A stretch of DNA of 19,762 bases from Gammaproteobacteria bacterium. GTDB taxonomy: Bacteria > Pseudomonadota > Gammaproteobacteria > Chromatiales > Sedimenticolaceae. A model generated the notes under the pieces. That model searched no databases. It had not been told where the DNA came from and was given only the letters and a program-made list of their open reading frames with translations. Made by a program: the position numbers and the translations under genes. Below are positions 16,036 to 19,762 of this stretch, piece after piece. Position 1 is the stretch's first letter. The number at the start of each line of letters is the position of its first letter. The DNA is taken from positions 1-19,762 of the forward strand of contig JAGRHE010000030.1 in NCBI GenBank assembly GCA_020445165.1, in the 5' to 3' direction.

Positions 16036-17166
16036 TTATTGCTCACGGGACGGCCTGATCCCGTGTTCGTGCGCGAGATAGTCGACCACTTCGCTTGCCG
16101 TGCCGCGAAAAACGATTCGCTCGGCCTTGCGTTCGAGCTGGTAGCTGTACATGCCGTCATAGTACTCGTGCAGCAGAAAGCCGATCCACGCCTTGTGATC
16201 TTCGACACAGTCGCTGCCGGCATGCATCTGCAATGCATCGCTGAGCAGGCGCTTTGCCTGTGCATGGCGCTTGCCGCCGAGGCGTCGCTGAATCCGGTCG
16301 AGGCTGTCGTGCAGGTAGCCTGCCCAGCGCTCGAAACCGTCCTGTTGGCCATACAGCGTGACGAACTCGGCCAGTGCGTCGTGCACGTACTCCTGCAGCG
16401 TTATCTCGATCCTTTCCTCGTCGCTCGCCTCGAGCAGCACCAGCGGTGACTGCTGCAGCTTTTCATACAGTACCGGTGGCACATGACGGCTGCCGATATT
16501 GCGGCTTTCGTCCTCGATCAGGAAGGCGTTGTTGCTGTCGGCGATGCGCTTCATCAATGCGATCGAGACCGCGTTCTCGAAGGCGACCTGGCTGGGCTGG
16601 GGCTGCGCGTGATTGCCGAACGCAGATCCGCGATGATGGGCGAGTTTTTCCAGGTCGATCTTAGCGTCGAAGCGTGCCAGCAGGCGGGTCTTGCCGACGC
16701 CGGTTCGTCCGCCGATGACCACCGGCCGGCTGACTTCGCTGTTGCGTGCCAGTTCATCGAGCAGGAAGCGGCGCATCGCCTTGTAGCCGCCACGTACACG
16801 CGGGCAGTGAATGCCGGCATGTTCATGCAGCCAGCGCTGGCTGATCTTTGAGCGCATGCCACCACGGAAGCAATACAGCACGGCGTCTGGATGGCGGCGC
16901 AGGAAATCCTGCCAGCGGGCGATCCGTGCTGACTTGTGCTGGCCGCTGACCAGCCGTTCTCCCAGCACCACCGCCTCGTCCTGGCCCTGTTCGGCATAGG
17001 TGATGCCGATCGCGTGGCGTTCGGCATCGTCGATCAGGGGATGGTTCTCGGCGCCGGGGAATGCACCCTCGGCGAACTCGACCGGTGCTCGCACGTCCAG
17101 CAATGGCACATCGTTCAGGAACAGGCTGCGCAGATCGTCGATTTGTTGCAGTTCGGGTTTGCTCAT
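16036..17166 (-). CDS. mnmH: tRNA 2-selenouridine synthase (MnmH/SelU)
   Basis: MnmH converts 2-thiouridine at wobble position 34 of certain tRNAs to 2-selenouridine, using selenophosphate and passing through a geranylated intermediate. The 376-residue product has an N-terminal rhodanese domain with catalytic Cys99 in YCFRGGMRS (E. coli YbbB uses Cys97). A P-loop domain with GGRTGVGKT (152-160) follows. Both parts and the length match the family (about 364-375). I chose ATG 17166: the frame extends upstream to 17277, but that part lies in the divergent tcdA region and has no family similarity. Its presence implies a selenophosphate synthetase (SelD) elsewhere in the genome. Confidence 0.95.
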   Translation of the reverse strand: MSKPELQQIDDLRSLFLNDVPLLDVRAPVEFAEGAFPGAENHPLIDDAERHAIGITYAEQGQDEAVVLGERLVSGQHKSARIARWQDFLRRHPDAVLYCFRGGMRSKISQRWLHEHAGIHCPRVRGGYKAMRRFLLDELARNSEVSRPVVIGGRTGVGKTRLLARFDAKIDLEKLAHHRGSAFGNHAQPQPSQVAFENAVSIALMKRIADSNNAFLIEDESRNIGSRHVPPVLYEKLQQSPLVLLEASDEERIEITLQEYVHDALAEFVTLYGQQDGFERWAGYLHDSLDRIQRRLGGKRHAQAKRLLSDALQMHAGSDCVEDHKAWIGFLLHEYYDGMYSYQLERKAERIVFRGTASEVVDYLAHEHGIRPSREQ

Positions 17167-17216
17167 GCTCGGGATGGAGACGCGAAAGGCGGAAATTCGG
17201 ACGTTAATATACAGCC

Positions 17217-17987
17217 TTGGACAAATCGGTGGTGGAGCAGTACTTGGACAAAGACAGGCGTTTTGGCGGCGTCGCAAGACTCTATGGCATCGACGGTGCG
17301 GCCCGGCTGACGTCGGCCAGCGTATGCGTGGTCGGGGTCGGCGGCGTCGGCTCGTGGGCGGTCGAGGCCCTGGCGCGCAGCGCCGTGGGCCGGATCACGC
17401 TGATCGACATGGACCACGTCGCCGAGTCCAATATCAATCGCCAGCTGCCGGCGCTGAGCGCGACCCTGGGCCAGGCCAAGGTGCAGGTGCTGGCCGAGCG
17501 GATCGCACAGATCAATCCCGATTGCAGGGTCACGATGCGCGACGCCTTCGTCGATCCGGACAATGCCGATCACCTGATCGACCCGGCGCATGACTGGGTG
17601 ATCGACTGCATCGACAATTTCCGCGCCAAGGCCGCGATGATCGCCTTGTGCCGCCGGCGCCGACAGCCGCTGATCACGGTCGGCGGTGCCGGTGGTCAAC
17701 GCGATGCCACACGTGTTCGGGTCGGTGACTTGCGTAAGACCGAGCAGGATCCGCTGCTCGCCCGTACGCGCAAGTTGCTGCGTCAGGAATACGGTTTTCC
17801 GGATAATCCAAAACGCCGCTTCGGCGTGCCCTGCGTCTGGTCGGACGAACCGCAAAGGGCACCGGCCGACAGCTGCGAGGCGCCCGAGGGATCGCTGAAC
17901 TGTGCGGGCTTCGGTGCCTGCATGCCGGTCACTGCCACTTTTGGCCTGGTCGCAGCCGGGTACGTGATCGATCGGCTGGCCGGCTAG
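17217..17987 (+). CDS. tcdA: tRNA threonylcarbamoyladenosine dehydratase
   Basis: TcdA (CsdL) uses ATP to cyclise the t6A37 nucleoside of ANN-decoding tRNAs to ct6A. The 256-residue product is an E1/ThiF-like enzyme. It shows the nucleotide loop GVGGVGSW (40-47), the Asp64-x-Asp66 pair, NINRQ (72-76), ITVGGAGGQRDAT and the C-terminal GACMPVTATFG. RFGGVARLYG near the N-terminus is typical. The start is ambiguous. TTG 17217 gives an N-terminus of family length, while TTG 17244 has a GGAG six bases upstream. The two sites share a 10-base direct repeat (CTTGGACAAA). Only 50 bases separate it from divergent mnmH, so the promoters must share a short AT-containing stretch around 17201-17213. It converges on rdgC. 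Confidence 0.93.
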   Translation: MDKSVVEQYLDKDRRFGGVARLYGIDGAARLTSASVCVVGVGGVGSWAVEALARSAVGRITLIDMDHVAESNINRQLPALSATLGQAKVQVLAERIAQINPDCRVTMRDAFVDPDNADHLIDPAHDWVIDCIDNFRAKAAMIALCRRRRQPLITVGGAGGQRDATRVRVGDLRKTEQDPLLARTRKLLRQEYGFPDNPKRRFGVPCVWSDEPQRAPADSCEAPEGSLNCAGFGACMPVTATFGLVAAGYVIDRLAG

Positions 17988-18000
17988 ACGGCCACCGTCG

Positions 18001-18909
18001 TCAGTCTTCGTCGAGCCCGCCGAACGCCTCGACCACGGCCGGTATGAAACGCGCCAGTTCCATGCCCATCAGGGCAAAGTCGGCATCGAAACGGGCCAGC
18101 GCATCGTCGGCCTCGACCTCGGCCGCCTCTTCGAGGATCAGGTCGAGAAAACGCAGCCGGCGGATGCCCAGATCGTCACACAGAATGCAGCCGATGCGTT
18201 CCTGCCATTCGACCGCGACCTTGGCCACCTGCATGCCGGCATCCAGGTGTGATTTGACCTCGGCACTGGCCAGGTCGATGCGCCGGCCGCGCATCACGCC
18301 GCCCTTGTCGACCGGCTCCTTGAGCTCGCATTCGTCACCGAGTTCGAACCCGTCGGCGGCGCTCGACTGTTCCAACCAGCGGGTCATTACCGCGGCCGGC
18401 GAGGTGGCCACGGCCAGCGGTCGCACGCGCAGGCTGCCGAGGGTTTCGCGTAGGGCGCTGAGCAGGTCTTCGGCCTTCTTCGCCGTGCCGCTGTCGACCA
18501 CCACCCAACCGGCCTGCGGATCGATGTAGGCGAACATGTGGCTCGATCGGGTGAATGCGCGCGGCAGCAGGTCGACCATCACCTCGTCTTTGATCTGCTG
18601 CTTTTCCTTGCGTCCGACCGAACGCGATTCGGCCAGGGCAATCGCCTCGGCCTTCTCCTCGACATGTTCGCGCACCACCGACGACGGCAGGATCCGATCT
18701 TCGCGTCGCAGGCAGACCATCATGCGGCCGTTGCTGGCATGTACCAGTCCGGTTGCCTCGCGTCCGGCCGGCGGCACCCAGCCCATGCTGTAGGTGTCGA
18801 GCCCGGCGCAGGGCTTGAACGTGCGTTCGGCGAGTGCTTCGTGCATGGCTTCCGGCGAGTGTTCAAATGTTTCGATCAGACGGTACAGCTGCAGATTGCG
18901 AAACCACAT
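18001..18909 (-). CDS. rdgC: Recombination-associated protein RdgC
   Basis: RdgC is a nucleoid-associated DNA-binding protein that forms a ring-shaped dimer around DNA and restrains RecA activity. The product has 302 residues, against 303 in E. coli. It begins with the family-typical MWFRNLQLYRL, and the segments MGWVPP, LPRAFTRSS and YIDPQAGWVVVDSGTAKKAE are characteristic. An AGGAGG ribosome site lies at 18920-18925, ten bases before the ATG. A 19-bp inverted repeat (18936-18978) lies ten bases further upstream, so a minus-strand leader would contain it. The gene is divergent from rapA and ends 13 bases from the tcdA stop. Confidence 0.95.
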   Translation of the reverse strand: MWFRNLQLYRLIETFEHSPEAMHEALAERTFKPCAGLDTYSMGWVPPAGREATGLVHASNGRMMVCLRREDRILPSSVVREHVEEKAEAIALAESRSVGRKEKQQIKDEVMVDLLPRAFTRSSHMFAYIDPQAGWVVVDSGTAKKAEDLLSALRETLGSLRVRPLAVATSPAAVMTRWLEQSSAADGFELGDECELKEPVDKGGVMRGRRIDLASAEVKSHLDAGMQVAKVAVEWQERIGCILCDDLGIRRLRFLDLILEEAAEVEADDALARFDADFALMGMELARFIPAVVEAFGGLDED

Positions 18910-18935
18910 GCCGGGTTGGCCTCCTGGGTCGAATC

Positions 18936-18978
18936 AGGGAGCTTCCAACGATCCTGTTTGGATTGTTGGAAGTTCCCT
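18936..18978 (+). repeat. 19-bp inverted repeat / potential RNA hairpin between rdgC and rapA
   Basis: The arms GGGAGCTTCCAACGATCC (18937-18954) and GGATTGTTGGAAGTTCCC (18960-18977) pair over 18 positions plus an outer A-T, around the loop TGTTT. The only two imperfections are G-T. Transcribed as plus-strand RNA they would be G-U wobbles and the stem would be continuous; as minus-strand RNA they would be A-C mismatches. No T-run follows, so it does not look like an intrinsic terminator. It could be a structured leader, a small RNA part, an operator or a dispersed repeat. Confidence 0.7.
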
Positions 18979-19132
18979 TGAGTGAAAGGGCCGGCGATTA
19001 TGGCCAAGCTGCTGCGTCGATGCCAGCGCCGATTCTGACCGTTGCACGTTTGTCGGCAGGGCGGGGGAGTAGCCGGGCAAGGCCGCGTCGACCCCGGTAC
19101 AATGTGGCCCTTTTTTACGTTCGGTGGCACGG

Positions 19133-19762
19133 GTGCAGCAGAAATTCATACCGGGACAGCGCTGGATCAGCGAGGCGGAACCCGACCTGGGCCTGGGCCT
19201 GATCGAGTCGGTGGAAGAACGCCAGGTGCGGGTGCTGTTCACGGCGACCGGGCAGACCCGCAACTATGCGGTACGCAATGCGCCATTGAGTCGTGCGCGC
19301 TTCTCGGCCGACGACCGCATTCAGGATGCCGACGGCAACAACCTGGTCGTGGTCGACGTCGAAGAGCACGATGGTCTACTGCGCTACCACTGCGTCGATG
19401 CCGACGAGCATCCGGTCGATCTGCCCGAACAGCTGCTCAGCGACCAGTTACGCCTGAACCGGCCGCAGGACAAGTTGCTGGCGCGGCGCCTGGATCCGGA
19501 CATCTGGTTCACGCTGCGTTACCAGGCCTGGTTGCAGACCGCGGCGCAATGGGCGTCGCCGGTGTTCGGCCTGCGCGGACCGCGCATCGACCTGATCCCG
19601 CACCAGCTGTACATCGCCGGCGACGTCGCCGCGCGTGCCGCACCGCGTGTGCTGCTGGCCGACGAGGTCGGCCTGGGCAAGACCATCGAGGCCGGACTGA
19701 TCCTGCACCGCCTGCTGCTCACCGAGCGGGTCAGCCGGGTGCTGATCGTGCTGCCCGATGCG
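19133..19762 (+). CDS. rapA: RNA polymerase-associated ATPase RapA, N-terminal part (partial)
   Basis: RapA is a SWI2/SNF2-type ATPase that binds RNA polymerase and promotes its recycling after termination. The visible 210 residues begin with the family N-terminal Tudor-like region (PGQRWISEAEPDLGLG, and NRPQDKLLARRLD). They continue into FGLRGPRIDLIPHQLYIA, the Walker A region LLADEVGLGKTIEAG (DEVGLGKT at 177-184) and RVLIVLPDA, all close to E. coli RapA. The rest lies outside the window. I chose GTG 19133; GTG 19124 is in frame and equally possible, and no strong ribosome site decides between them. The 223-base gap to divergent rdgC holds the 19-bp inverted repeat and a TACAAT (19098-19103) that could be a -10 box, but no convincing -35. 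Confidence 0.95.
   Translation, partial: MQQKFIPGQRWISEAEPDLGLGLIESVEERQVRVLFTATGQTRNYAVRNAPLSRARFSADDRIQDADGNNLVVVDVEEHDGLLRYHCVDADEHPVDLPEQLLSDQLRLNRPQDKLLARRLDPDIWFTLRYQAWLQTAAQWASPVFGLRGPRIDLIPHQLYIAGDVAARAAPRVLLADEVGLGKTIEAGLILHRLLLTERVSRVLIVLPDA

Noticed and set aside
17987..17999. Hairpin GACGG-CCA-CCGTC between tcdA and rdgC
   Set aside because: Five base pairs only and no T-tract; such stems are common by chance at this GC content.
19000..19038. 12-codon open frame (MAKLLRRCQRRF) after the rdgC-rapA hairpin, considered as a leader peptide
   Set aside because: Poorly spaced ribosome site, no attenuator pattern, and very short frames of this kind occur by chance.
19098..19103. TACAAT as a -10 box for rapA
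   Set aside because: No acceptable -35 element 15-19 bases upstream; not strong enough to list as a promoter.

Overview
The window is GC-rich, densely coded gammaproteobacterial chromosome. The taxonomic call rests on family content: RdgC (beta/gamma lineages), RapA, MltF, HrpB, MnmH and TcdA, plus a guaB-guaA-tadA order. The order and gene styles suggest a Chromatiales-like organism, but that finer placement is inference. GTG and TTG starts are frequent. No mobile element, CRISPR array, rRNA or tRNA gene was found.

Layout. Positions 1-3447 (+) form a likely operon: the end of guaB, then guaA, tadA and a secreted metallo-beta-lactamase-fold hydrolase. It converges on mltF (3463-4890, -). mltF is divergent from hrpB (4971-7493, +), which converges on a two-receiver response regulator (7501-8301, -). 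Two small plus-strand genes follow, a DUF2970 membrane protein and a DUF937/YidB-like protein, closed by a strong hairpin terminator at 9255-9275.

Positions 9289-17166 are all on the minus strand. In order of transcription they carry: mnmH; a secreted HtrA-like serine protease overlapping an FHA-domain membrane protein; a coiled-coil/winged-helix protein with its own candidate promoter; two paralogous DUF697-type GTPases overlapping by 80 bases; and a GlsB/YeaQ membrane protein followed by an unrecognised coiled-coil, polyproline-tailed protein. tcdA (17217-17987, +) is divergent from mnmH and converges on rdgC (18001-18909, -). The window ends in the 5' part of rapA (19133 onward, +).

How the genes fit together. 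guaB/guaA make GMP from IMP. tadA, mnmH and tcdA modify tRNA anticodon loops (I34, 2-selenouridine 34, ct6A37). hrpB, rdgC and rapA act on nucleic acids or transcription, and mltF acts on peptidoglycan. The less understood part is the minus-strand block 9289-16011, which encodes envelope- or signalling-type proteins of unknown partners. No known defence, biosynthetic or phage system is recognisable. The best leads are the overlapping GTPase pair, the protease-FHA pair, the polyproline-tailed protein and a 19-bp inverted repeat between rdgC and rapA.
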